A DNA stretch of 64,000 nucleotides from Mycoplasmoides pirum ATCC 25960. Its GTDB lineage: Bacteria; Bacillota_I; Bacilli_A; Mycoplasmatales; Mycoplasmoidaceae. The stretch spans positions 62,001-126,000 of the forward strand of contig NZ_JMKZ01000001.1 of assembly GCF_000685905.1 (NCBI RefSeq), in the 5' to 3' direction. The translations under genes and the position numbers were made by a program. Positions within the stretch are counted from its first letter, which is position 1. Every line of letters starts with the position of its first letter. The notes under the pieces were generated by a model. The model made no database searches. It was not told where the DNA came from and saw nothing but the letters and a program-made list of their open reading frames with translations. Positions 35,530 through 46,000 of this stretch are shown piece after piece.

Positions 35530-36888
35530 ATGAACAAAGTTAAATATTTTAGTTTTAAACCTTTATCAAAATTACAATTTTTAAAAGATCCTATTCACGG
35601 GGAAATTAATTTTGATGATGATACTTTGTGAATGTATGATATTTTGAATACAAAAGAATTCAAACGTTTACAAGATATTAAACAACTAGGTTTGTCTATA
35701 CACACTTTCCCTGGAGCATCACATACTCGTGCTTCTCATTGTTTAGGTGCATACGAAGTTATGCGAAGGATTTTAACTAAACCTAGTTTTAAATCAATAT
35801 CAAAAAACGAAAAATTAATTTTATTGTGTGCTGCACTTTTACATGATTTGGGTCATGGTCCACATTCACATGCTTTTGAAGATTATTTTTTAACTTCTTT
35901 AGATGAAGATTCAAAATATTTATTTCACCATGAATGATTTTCTGTTAATTTAATAACAAATCCAAAAGGTGAAATTGCGCCAATATTATTAAAAAACAAT
36001 ATTGATCCGAATTTAGTTGCTTCATTAATTCAACACGACAAAAAGAAAAATAATTTACTACCTTCTTGAATGACACAATTAATTTCATCTGAATTAGATG
36101 TTGATCGAATAGATTATTTATTGAGAGATTCTTATTATACTGGAACCAATTATGGTTATATTGATTCAAGAGCACTAATACATTGGATTAATTTTGATTC
36201 AAACAAAAAATGTGTTAGTTTTTCCAAAAAAGCTATCCCTATAATTGAAAATTTTTTGATTGGCAGATATCACATGTACCAATCAGTTTATTTAAATGAA
36301 AAAACATCGTTATTAGTTGCTACTCTTTGATTTGCTTTTAAAAGAATAAAAGATTTAGATTTTCATAATAAATTTGATTGAAACAACAACACTGAATTGC
36401 GGGATGTTTTAAAAATTTTTTTTGCTAATGAATCTGTTAAGAAAATTGATTTAGATAAATATTTGTTTTTGACTGATTCAATGTTTAATTCTTTTTTGTC
36501 AACAACATACTTAAAATCTAAAGATAAAATTTTACATAAAATTCTTGAATCATTTTTTGAAAAAAATAAATACATAATGCTCTTATTTGATGATTTTAAA
36601 ATACGAGATTTTGAATATAAAAAATTTACAAATTTAGAAAATGCAAAATATTTTGTAACTAAATATGAATTTCCAACCAAGGCTTTTTATTCGCCTAATA
36701 AAAATTCTTCAGGCATTACAATTTTTGATGATACAAGCAAAAAAAATGTATCAATAATTAATGATAGTGAATTAATTAAAAATGGAAATAAATTATTTAC
36801 ACAAAATAACAAATATAAATATGGGATATTAATACATGAAGATTTTTTAAATAATAATTCAACAATTGCTAAAATCTTAAAAAGATAA
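35530..36888 (+). CDS. HD-domain phosphohydrolase (dGTPase-like)
   Basis: The 452-residue protein has the metal-binding HD signature: H in SHTRASHCLG, HDLGHGPHSH, and D in SELDVDRIDYLLRDS, as in the YwfO/dNTP triphosphohydrolase-like family. The M. genitalium positional equivalent is MG461 (memory). It may hydrolyse nucleotides such as dNTPs. The start lies 2 bp after gltX. Five UGA-Trp codons occur. Confidence 0.9.
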
Positions 36889-36965
36889 AATATAATAACA
36901 CTACCAAAATAATCTAAACTTAAAAATTTATATCATTTTACTATAAATGTTACTTGAGGTTTACA

Positions 36966-37403
36966 ATGAATAACTTAATAGATCAAGCTTTTACAATAGC
37001 CCAATCTCAATTTAAAAATCGTTCGTTTGATTTTAATGCTTTGTGAAAAGAAGTTGTTAAAAAAAATAAATTTTCAAAAGACGAAGAAGCGAAAGTTGTG
37101 GGTAATTTTTACTTAGAATTATTACAAGATCTTCGCTTTGTTCACATTGGTGATAGAAAATGAAGATTGCGTGAAACTATGAAATATAATGAATGAGATA
37201 AGATTTCACAATCAATGTTCGGCATTAAAGAATATTATGAAGAAGGTTACGAAAATTTTCAACCCGAAAAGAGTGATGAGGACACTTTAGGTTTAGATAC
37301 AATAAACATGAGTAACGAAGACAATATTTCTGATACAAATTATGTACAAAATTTATTAGATTCTGAAACAGAAAATCATGATGATGATAATGATGATTTG
37401 TAA
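36966..37403 (+). CDS. rpoE: RNA polymerase delta subunit
   Basis: Delta aids RNA polymerase recycling and promoter selectivity in Firmicutes and mollicutes. The 145-residue protein has the N-terminal HARE-HTH fold (FDFNALWKEVVKK, DLRFVHIGDRKWRLRE) and an acidic C-terminal tail ending in Asp-rich sequence. GAGG precedes the ATG. A promoter with TATAAA-like -10 near 36943 is likely. Confidence 0.9.
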
Positions 37404-37433
37404 AATTTTTAATATAAAGTAGAAAGATTTTTT

Positions 37434-38327
37434 ATGACATTACTTCAACATTCCACTCGTCTTGTAAATGCTAATTCTATTATAGAAAAAGCTCACAAAG
37501 AAAAATATGCTATTGCTCATATAAATATTAATAATTTAGAATGAACAAAAAGTGTTTTAGAGGCTGCCCAAGAAACAAAAACACCAGTTATTTTAGGTGT
37601 ATCTGAAGGTGCAGTTAAGTATATGGGTGGTTATAAATTAATTCATTGTCTAGTATCTAGTTTGTTAGATTCAATGGATATCACTATTCCTGTAGTTTTG
37701 CATTTAGATCATGGTTCTTATGATGGTACTTTCAAAGCTCTTGATGCTGGTTTTACTTCTGTGATGTTTGACGGTTCTCATTTACCATTTAATGAAAATT
37801 TAGAAAAATCCCAAAAAGTTGTAGAATATGCAATTAAGCATAATGCATCTGTTGAATTAGAAACAGGAACTATTGGCGGCGAAGAAGATGGCGTTATTGG
37901 ACAAGGTGAATTAGCAGATCCAGAGGAATGTAAAAAATTAGTTGATTTAAAAAATGTAACTATGCTTGCTGCTGGATTTGGAAATATTCATGGTTTGTAT
38001 CCTGAGAATTGAAAAGGATTAGATTTTGAATGTTTAAAAAATATTCATGAAGTTACTAATACACCTTTAGTCTTGCATGGCGGATCCGGAATTCCAAATG
38101 AACAAGTTGAAAAAGCTATATCATTAGGTATTAGCAAAGTTAATGTAAATACAGAATGTCAATTAGCTTTTGCTGAAGCAACAAGAAAATACATTATGGA
38201 TAATAAAGATTTAGATTATGCTAAAAAAGGATATGATCCTAGAAAATTATTGAAACCTGGTTGCGAAGCTATTAAAAAAACATGTATTGAAAAATTTACA
38301 TTATTTAAATCAATAGGAAAAGCATAA
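37434..38327 (+). CDS. fba: Class II fructose-bisphosphate aldolase
   Basis: This zinc enzyme splits fructose-1,6-bisphosphate into DHAP and GAP. The 297-residue protein has the zinc and catalytic motifs VVLHLDHGSYD, ELETGTIGGEEDG, LHGGSGIPN and NVNTE. It fits the usual length. A 30-bp gap separates it from rpoE. Confidence 0.96.
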
Positions 38328-38332
38328 TCTAT

Positions 38333-39439
38333 ATGTTATCAGCTGGAATTGTTGGATTACCTAATGTTGGAAAATCTACATTATTTAATGCGATAACTAA
38401 TTCTCAAGTTGAAGCAAATAATTATCCTTTTGCTACAATCGAACCTAATGTTGGCATTGTTGAAGTTAGAGACCAAAGATTAATTGAATTAGCCAAATTA
38501 ATTAATCCTGAAAAAATTATTTTTGCTACATTTAAGTTTGTGGATATTGCAGGTTTGGTAAAAGGCGCATCTAAAGGCGAAGGTTTAGGCAATAAATTTT
38601 TATCAAACATTAGAGAAGTAGATTGCATTTGTCATGTAATTCGTTGTTTTGATAGTAATGATATTACTCATGTTAATAACGAAGTAAATCCTATTAGTGA
38701 TTTAGAGACTATTAATTTTGAATTAATTGTTTCTGATTTAGAAGTTGTTGAAAATCGAATTTCAAAAATATCTAAAAAAGCACAATCAGGTGATAAAAGT
38801 TCAAATGAAGAATTAGAATTTTGCTATTTGCTAAAAAAAACTTTAACAAATAATAAATTTGCTAATGAAGTTATTGAAACTGAAAAACAAAAAGAGTATG
38901 CAAAATCATATAATTTATTAACAGCAAAACCAATTATATACATCGCAAATATAGATGAAGCCTACATTAAAAATCCTAAAGAAGTAGAACATTTTGTAAA
39001 TTTAAAAAATTATTTATTAAATCAAAACAAAAATAATATTATTATTCCAATTAGTGCTAAAATCGAATTTGAAATTTCTGAATTACCTGTCGAAAATAGA
39101 CAAGAAATGATGGATGCGCTAGGATTTATAAATGAATCAGGTTTAGATCAAATTGTTAAAGCAGCATATCAAATTTTGGACCAATTAACTTATTTTACTT
39201 TTGGCAAAAAAGAAACAAGAGCTTGAACTTTTTTAAAAGGATATAAAGCCCCACAATGTGCAGGTATCATTCATTCTGATTTTGAACGAGGTTTTATTAA
39301 AGTAGAAGTGATTAGCGTGAATGATTTATTAGAGTGTAAATCAGAGGCAAAAGCAAAAGAAATGGGAAAAATTAGATTAGAGGGGAAAGATTATTTAATG
39401 CAAGATGGTGACGTATGTAATTTTAAATTTAATGTTTAA
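38333..39439 (+). CDS. ychF: Ribosome-associated ATPase YchF/OLA1
   Basis: YchF is an Obg-family, ATP-preferring P-loop protein bound to ribosomes and linked to stress response. The 368-residue protein has G1 GLPNVGKST, FVDIAGLVKGAS, the altered G4 NIDE in place of NKxD, and the C-terminal TGS domain ending MQDGDVCNFKFNV. It lies 5 bp after fba. Confidence 0.96.
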
Positions 39440-39477
39440 CACTTTTTAATATTATATTAATAGTAAAGGGGAAATTT

Positions 39478-40143
39478 ATGGCTAAACAAAATGCATTTAT
39501 TAATCACACTGGATGAATTGAAGTTATTTGTGGACCAATGTTTGCAGGTAAATCAGAGGAATTATTGCGGAGAATAAATCGCATGTCTTTTGCAAATGTA
39601 AAATGTTTAGTCTTTAAACCATCTATTGATACAAGAAACCGTGATGTCAAATCAAGAGACGGAAGATCAGCAGAAGCTATAATTATTGAAGATCCATATG
39701 AACTTTATAGTTATGTTCAAAAAGAAAGACCAGATTTAGTTGCAATAGATGAAGTTCAATTTTTCGGAAAAGAAATTATTGAAATAGTTCAAACATTTGC
39801 TGATAATGGCATTAATGTTTTAGTTGCGGGATTAGATCGTGATTTTCGGGGAGAACCCTTTGGTTCTATACCAGCATTATTAACAATTGCTGAAAAAATT
39901 ACAAAATTAACAGCAATTTGCACAGAATGTGGGGCCGAAGCTTCGAGAACTCAAAGATTAATAAATGGGAAACCCGCTCCATATGAATCTCAATTAATTT
40001 TAATTGGTAACCAAGAATCATATACTGCTAGATGCAGACATCACCATAGTGTTCCTAATCGTCCAATCAAACCTCAAACAATTGAATTTAAAAATCATAT
40101 AAAAAATATAAAAAAATTTGATGATATTTCAAACAAATCTTAA
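39478..40143 (+). CDS. tdk: Thymidine kinase
   Basis: It phosphorylates thymidine for salvage. The 221-residue type II enzyme has the P-loop GPMFAGKSEELLRR, DEVQFF, AGLDRDFRG and the zinc ribbon CTECG...CRHHH, where His replaces some of the usual Cys. AAAGGGG precedes the ATG. It is the last gene of the plus-strand run. Confidence 0.96.
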
Positions 40144-40149
40144 TATTTT

Positions 40150-41013
40150 TTAAATATATGAACTATCATTTCATTTTTTAACATTATTAATGTTTTTCAA
40201 TAAATTTTTTACAAAAATTTTAGGAATATTTAAATTTGTTTTTAAATGATATAAAGCTCTAGAACCAACTACATCTTCAATTTCATTTAAAATAATTTGC
40301 CTTTTATTTTTTAAAAAGAAATCTATTCCATAGAAACCTAATGGCAATTTGTTAATAATTTTTTTTAAATAAATTTTTTGTAAGAAATTTAATTTGTATT
40401 TTTCAACATTTTTATTGATACTGAAATTTGCTCTAAATTCTTCTGAGTTATTAGCAGTTCTTTTTACAGCATAAAGAATTTTTTTGAACATTACATAAAC
40501 TCTAATATCTACATTTCCGTGCTCAAAAAAATCTTGGACAATGTATTCTTTATTTAAAACATTAATTTTATCTAATTCATCAAAATTATTTATTTTGTAT
40601 ACTTGATTTCCGCCATACCCATTTGTTTCTTTTACAATGATTGGATATTTGTATTTTTTATTCTTATTTAAAAAATTTGTTTCTAACACATTAATATTAT
40701 TAAATTTTGCTCATTTGTATGTTTCAAATTTATTGTTTGCCATATTAGAGAAATTTACATCATTAAATATTAATGCTTGTTTGTTGTCGGGTAAAAAATA
40801 GGTTAATCTAGATCTATTAACTATAATTTCAAAAGAACTTAAATCAATCAAATTTAAAACATTTTTATCAACTATAAATATTTGAGGCAAACACCCTCAA
40901 TTTTTAAATTCTAAAACAAGATTTTCTGCAAACTGTTCATTATATTTAAAATTGCTTTTTTCATAAACAATAGCTACTTTTAATCCACAAAAGTTTTTTT
41001 TATTTTTTTTCAT
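40150..41013 (-). CDS. ATP-grasp ligase (RimK-like), downstream copy
   Basis: This 287-residue enzyme has the ATP-grasp layout: a central IIVKETNGYGGNQVYKI lid with ATP-binding Lys, YIVQDFFEHGNVDIRVYVM, and the C-terminal metal-binding FYGIDFFLK...ILNEIEDV. The RimK family ligates Glu or other amino acids to a carboxyl, but the substrate is unknown. It is a diverged paralogue of the gene that overlaps it by 14 bp. Two UGA-Trp codons occur upstream of the lid. Confidence 0.8.
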
Positions 41014-41905
41014 AATATTTTTTATCTTTTAAAATTTCATTTATTAAATCAATAGCAAAATTTTTATTAAATATTTGCGATATATTAGCTAGTTGCACAT
41101 TAGAATTTGCTTCACAAAAAACTAGTTTTTTGTTTTTGTCAAAAATAAAATCAATTCCTCCATAAAACAATTTTAATTTTTTTGTTATTAAGTCAATTGA
41201 TTTTTCAAAATTTTTAGGCAGTAATTTATTAAAAATTTCAGCTTTAGAATTTTGACTCAAGTTAGAACGAAAATCATTTAAATTAACTTGTTTTATGCAA
41301 GATATAATTTTATTGTTGATAACTAAAATTCTTAAGCTTTGCCCAGAAAAACTTTTGTAAAATTCTTGAACAATAATTTGTTTATTTTTTAATTCCAAAA
41401 ATTTGTTTTTAAATTCTTTTAAATTATTTATTAAATAAACCTGTTCTCCAAAAGATCCATAAACTTCTTTAATAATCAAAGGAAATTTAAAATTATTTTT
41501 TACATTTGTTAAAAAATCAGAAATAGCTTTATTTGAACCATTTAAATTAAAAGTAACAGGTCCTATTAAAGTTTTGGGTTGTTTAATTGATTTTTCTTTA
41601 ATTAATTCAATATGTGTTAAAGCTTTATTATCACAAACATTAATTGAATATGAATTGTTGTATAAGTGATAATTTTGTTTTTCCAAATACTTGGCTACAG
41701 GAATATTTTTTTCTAAAAATAAAATTTTTTTCGATGGAAGAAAAAAAGATTTGTTTGTGTTTATTAAAACTTCTAATTTATTAGTTGGGATAAAGTAAAC
41801 GTTTGTTTTGAGATAATCACTAGCTTTTTTAATTAAATTTAATTGATTTTTTATTTTGCTAGAATTCAAATAAGAATTATAAATAATTGTTAATTTATTT
41901 TTCAT
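41000..41905 (-). CDS. ATP-grasp ligase (RimK-like), upstream copy
   Basis: This 301-residue enzyme has LIIKEVYGSFGEQVYLI, IIVQEFYKSFSGQSLRILVI and FYGGIDFIF...LVFCEANSNVQL, a more canonical RimK/LysX-like pattern than its neighbour. It overlaps folD by 11 bp and the downstream ATP-grasp gene by 14 bp, so all three are coupled. In M. genitalium I recall a RimK-type gene (MG012) next to folD (MG013), so the linkage is conserved. Confidence 0.85.
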   Translation of the reverse strand: MKNKLTIIYNSYLNSSKIKNQLNLIKKASDYLKTNVYFIPTNKLEVLINTNKSFFLPSKKILFLEKNIPVAKYLEKQNYHLYNNSYSINVCDNKALTHIELIKEKSIKQPKTLIGPVTFNLNGSNKAISDFLTNVKNNFKFPLIIKEVYGSFGEQVYLINNLKEFKNKFLELKNKQIIVQEFYKSFSGQSLRILVINNKIISCIKQVNLNDFRSNLSQNSKAEIFNKLLPKNFEKSIDLITKKLKLFYGGIDFIFDKNKKLVFCEANSNVQLANISQIFNKNFAIDLINEILKDKKYYEKK

Positions 41906-42728
41906 TTTGAATCTCAGATAAAGTTATTAAATTTTTAATTAACATTATTATTGTCAATGGTCCTATTCCGCCCGGTACTGGTGTGCCGAATTTTGCATTT
42001 TTTTCAGCAACATCATAATTTATATCACCTGTAATTTTTTTACTATTCTTAGTTCTATTAATTCCTACATCAAAAAAAACAGAATTTTTTTTAATTTTAG
42101 ATGAATCTATAACATTGGATTTACCAATAGCTGTAATTAATATATCTGCTTTAGAAATTTTGTTATTAATTGATTTACTATTTTTGTCTAAAGATAAAAT
42201 TTTATACTGTTTTTTGTATCAATTAATTATAGGCATTCCACCAGTCCTTCCTTTTCCTACAACAACAATTTTTTTATTTTTAAACGAAATTTTATATTTT
42301 TTAGAAAAAGCTTCTATAGCACCCACAAGACAAGGGACTAGAAATTCATTATTTTTTGTTCTAAGTTTTAATGTTTTTTTATTAAATACATCAACATCTT
42401 TTTTACAATCTATTTTTTTTAAAATACTTTCACAATCAAATTTTTTTGGGATAGGTAATTGCAATAAAATACCGTTTACTTTAACATCAGAGTTTAATTT
42501 TTCTATTAATTGAATTATTTCTTTTTGCGCAACTGTTTTTTTAAATTTTCAAAGTTTTGTTTTAATTTTTAAATTATTGCAAACATTTATTTTTCTTTTA
42601 ATATAAATTGAACTAGCATAATCATCGCCAATTTGGATAATGTCTAATCTAATATTTTTATTTTTTGTTTTTTCAAGCATTGCTTTTTCTAGTTCTAATG
42701 CTAACTTTATTCCATCTAATTTGATCAT
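41895..42728 (-). CDS. folD: Methylenetetrahydrofolate dehydrogenase/cyclohydrolase FolD
   Basis: FolD interconverts 5,10-methylene-THF and 10-formyl-THF. The 277-residue protein has YIKRK (catalytic Lys region), GILLQLPIP, VVVGKGRTGGMP and the diagnostic TPVPGGIGPLT. Two UGA-Trp codons occur. It starts divergently from the RNR gene, with a 199-bp shared intergenic region. Confidence 0.95.
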
Positions 42729-42883
42729 TGTTTATTCCTACGAACAACATAATTATTAATTATGTTAGATATTATTTTATTACATTCGAATACTATTTGG
42801 TAGTAAAAAAATATGTTTAAAATATTTATAAAATATTGTTATAAAGATTTTATCTTTTTGTAATATACTTAATAACCCAATAA

Positions 42884-42904
42884 TTATCCACAAATTGTGG
42901 AAAA
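42884..42904. promoter_or_regulatory. DnaA-box dyad upstream of the RNR gene
   Basis: A perfect consensus box TTATCCACA (42884-42892) and an inverted TGTGGAAAA (42896-42904) flank AAT. The architecture equals the oriC dyad (27123-27143). It lies just downstream of a plausible promoter (TTGTTA at 42836-42841, TAATAT at 42861-42866) and 23 bp upstream of the ATG, a position suited to DnaA-dependent repression. Confidence 0.75.
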
Positions 42905-42927
42905 TATAAAAATGGATTTATTTAAAT

Positions 42928-45528
42928 ATGCAACACAATTATTCTTTAGATACTATAAACTCATTAAATCATGATATAAAACAATTTAATAATATCTTTC
43001 CTATAAAAGAAACTTACAATAAGAGTTTATCTGGAATTTCAAGATTAGTGATGCTAGATCGATATGCTCAAAAAGATAAATTGTTAAAAACATTAAAAGT
43101 TGGTGATCTAGTAATTGTTTTAATAAATGAAGATCAATTTTTTTCAGCTCATGGAATTGGTACAGTATTAGAAATAAATAAAGATGATGTAAAAATTCAA
43201 TTAGAAGAACAAGAATTTGGAAAAATTTCTCCAACAGAAAATACCGAAGACTCTAAATTAGGTATCATTATCCGAAAAAAGGATAAAATAGAAAAACCAT
43301 TAGAATTGTTTTTTGAACAAATTGCTCATAGAGTTGCAAAAGCATTAGCATCTGTAGAAAAAAAACGCTCAAAACGAATAGAATTTGAAGAAAAATTTTA
43401 TCAAGAAATTTCAAATTTTAATTTTATACCAGCAGGAAGAATTTTATTTGGTGCTGGTAGCAGTTCAAAAGTTACTTACTTTAATTGTTTTGTAATGCCT
43501 AATCCTGTTGATTCAAGAACTGGATTAGCCAAACATAGAGAAAAAGTAATGGAAATTATGAGTCGAGGTGGTGGAGTAGGAACTAACGGCTCAAGTTTAA
43601 GACCTAAAAATACAGTTGCATTAACAGTTGGGGGGCATTCATCTGGTTCTGTATCTTGATTAAATGATTTAAGTCAATTAACACATTTAGTAGAACAGGG
43701 TGGTTCAAGACGTGGTGCTCAAATGATAATGCTAAATGATTGACACCCCGATATTGTTGAATTTATTATTTCTAAAATGCAAAATCCTAATATTTTGCGA
43801 TGAATTTTGGAAAATATGAAAGATCCATTAATTGTAGAACATGCTAAGCAGAAATTAAAATTCACACCATTATCTAATTCAGAAAAAGAAACACATCAAA
43901 TTATAGTAAACAATAAAGATAATGTGTCAGTTCTTACATATGAAACATCTTTAAAATTACTAAACGAAAATGGTAGATGAGAAGTTAAAAATAATCAATT
44001 CTTAACAGGTGCAAATATTTCTGTTGCAATTTCCGATGATTTTATGCATGCTGTTAAAACTAAAAGTAAATGACAATTGCGCTTCCCAGATATTAGATCA
44101 ATGACACAAAAACAAAAAGAATATTATGATAATCATTGAAATGAAATAGCTGATGTTCGTAAATGAGAAGCTATGGGGTTGCCAGTTAAAGTGTATTATG
44201 AAATTGAGGCAATTCAACTTTGAGATTTAATTAATTTTTGTGCAACATATTCTGCTGAACCAGGTGTATTTTTTATGGATACTGCACAAAAAATGACAAA
44301 TGCCCAAGCTTATGGCCAACAAATTGTTTGTACAAATCCATGTGGTGAACAACCATTAGCACCTTACTCAGTTTGTAATTTATCAGCAATTAATTTAGCT
44401 AATTTTGTTGATAAAGGCTCTGGTGAATTAAAAAGAAAAGAATTAATCGAAACAGTTAGAACAGCTGTGAGAATGCAAGATAATATTATTGACGCAACGC
44501 CTTATTTTTTAGATGAAAACAAACAACAAGCACTAGGTGAACGTCGCGTTGGATTAGGTATTATGGGTTTGCATGATATGTTAATATGGTCTAACAAAAA
44601 ATATGGTTCAAAAGAAGGAAATGCTTTTATAGATTTGGTTATGTCTATAATTGCTGAAACAGCATATAGAGCATCTGCTGATTTAGCAGTAGAAAAAAAA
44701 CCTTTTCCATTTTTAAAGAAAAAAATGTTTGAAAAATTTGCAAACTTACCTTTTGTTAAACAATTGCCAACAGATATAGCAGAAAAAATTTCTAAAAAAG
44801 GAATTCGTAATTCTCATTTATTAACAATTGCGCCAACAGGTTCAACAGGAACAATGGTTGGAGTTTCAACAGGCCTTGAACCATATTTTGCTTTTGAATA
44901 TTATCGTTCTGGTCGTTTAGGTCAATTTACAAAAGTTAAACAAGAAATTGTTACAGAATGATTAAAATACAATAATAAAAAAGACAAAAATGGACAAGAT
45001 GTTTGAAGCGAAAATAATTTGCCAGATATTTTTGTTACTGCTATGCAATTGTCGCCTGAAGAACATGCTAACACACAAATCACAATTCAAAAATGAATTG
45101 ATTCTTCTATATCTAAAACAGTTAATGCTCCAAAAGGATATAGTGTTAAGCAAGTTGAAAAAATTTATGAAATGTTATATGAAGGAAATGCAAAAGGTGG
45201 AACTGTGTATGTTGATGGAAGTAGAGATACACAAGTTCTTTCATTAACAAATGATGAAGAGATTGGAAATGTAGAACAAATGCATTTAGATATTGATACT
45301 GATTTAATTATTGATTCTAAAGAAGCTCAAAATGTTATTGGCAAAGATCCAAGAAACAATGAACCAACAAAAGAAATTTTAACAAATATACCAAACGATA
45401 GACAGGATCGAAATATTGGCATTGAAATAGGAAATAATTGTCCCGAATGTAAAGAGGGTCTAATTGCTGACATTGGTGGTTGTAATACTTGCATAAATTG
45501 CGGCATTCAATGAAAATGTGGTTTATAA
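42928..45528 (+). CDS. nrdJ: Class II (adenosylcobalamin-dependent) ribonucleotide reductase
   Basis: It reduces ribonucleotides to deoxyribonucleotides with a radical generated from AdoCbl. The 866-residue protein has an N-terminal extension, the first redox Cys (NCFV, Cys187), RGGGVGTNGSSLRP, the NPCGE radical-Cys/Glu motif (470-474), the second redox Cys (SVCNL, Cys483), APTGSTGTM and a C-terminal zinc-ribbon-like Cys cluster (CPEC...CNTC...C). No NrdF or glycyl-radical motif is seen, so class Ib or III is excluded. Eight or more UGA-Trp codons occur. Mollicutes usually carry NrdEF, so this is unusual and implies cobalamin uptake. Confidence 0.9.
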
Positions 45529-45560
45529 TCAAATATAAAAGAATAAAAAAGTCTTTGTGT

Positions 45561-45566
45561 TATAAT
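45561..45566 (+). promoter_or_regulatory. Extended -10 promoter of the structured RNA
   Basis: TATAAT preceded by TGT (an extended -10) lies exactly 7 nt upstream of the G-rich hairpin that would be the transcript's 5' end. No clear -35 is visible, which is common in mollicutes. Confidence 0.65.
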
Positions 45567-45572
45567 CCTAGT

Positions 45573-45996
45573 GGGTGGTGTTAGAAATAACATCACCCTA
45601 AGATTAGTTTTACTTTTAAATTCCCTGAATTATTAGCATGCCCATTATTTATAAAATTCTTTACAATTAAATCTTAGTGCATTAAAGAATCATTGCTAAA
45701 AGTTAAATTTTTTTAAATAGTAATCTATTCTTATAGATAATTAACTTTATCTTCCTCTTTTTTTCTCTCTACTAAATACATTACTTACCTTAACAGCATC
45801 TTAAATTATATTTTTTAAGTTATTACTTAATTAATACATAAATTTGTGCTGCTATGTCATAATAGATTAATTTAGCTTATTTCTTTTGCTTTTTTAAATG
45901 TTATGGCTTAGTGTCTTGTATCTTTTAAAAGTTACAAGCGTTAATATAAATAAATTAAGTCCTCCTGTTTTTTGACAGGAGGATCTTTTATTTATT
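45573..45996 (+). ncRNA. Candidate structured non-coding RNA, unidentified
   Basis: This ~420-nt region has no reading frame of note on either strand. The predicted transcript starts with an 11-bp stem capped by a GAAA tetraloop (573-598 in 45xxx), includes a nested hairpin around 45699-45751, a long imperfect palindrome at 45915-45938 and ends at a strong intrinsic terminator. The middle is pyrimidine-rich. I checked for RNase P RNA, 6S, SRP and T-box landmarks and found none. It could also be a long 3' UTR of the RNR gene, but its own extended -10 argues for a separate gene. Confidence 0.55.
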
Positions 45997-46000
45997 TTTT
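45960..46000 (+). terminator. Strong intrinsic terminator
   Basis: An 8-bp GC-rich stem TCCTCCTG/CAGGAGGA with an 8-nt loop is followed by a T-rich tail. The tail is better on the plus strand, so it ends the candidate RNA; it overlaps the stop codon of the convergent surface-protein gene and may serve it too. Confidence 0.85.

Noticed and set aside
45573-45996. RNase P RNA (rnpB) as identity of the structured RNA
   Set aside because: The universally conserved GAGGAAAGTCC-type core and the matching 3' P4 strand were not found.
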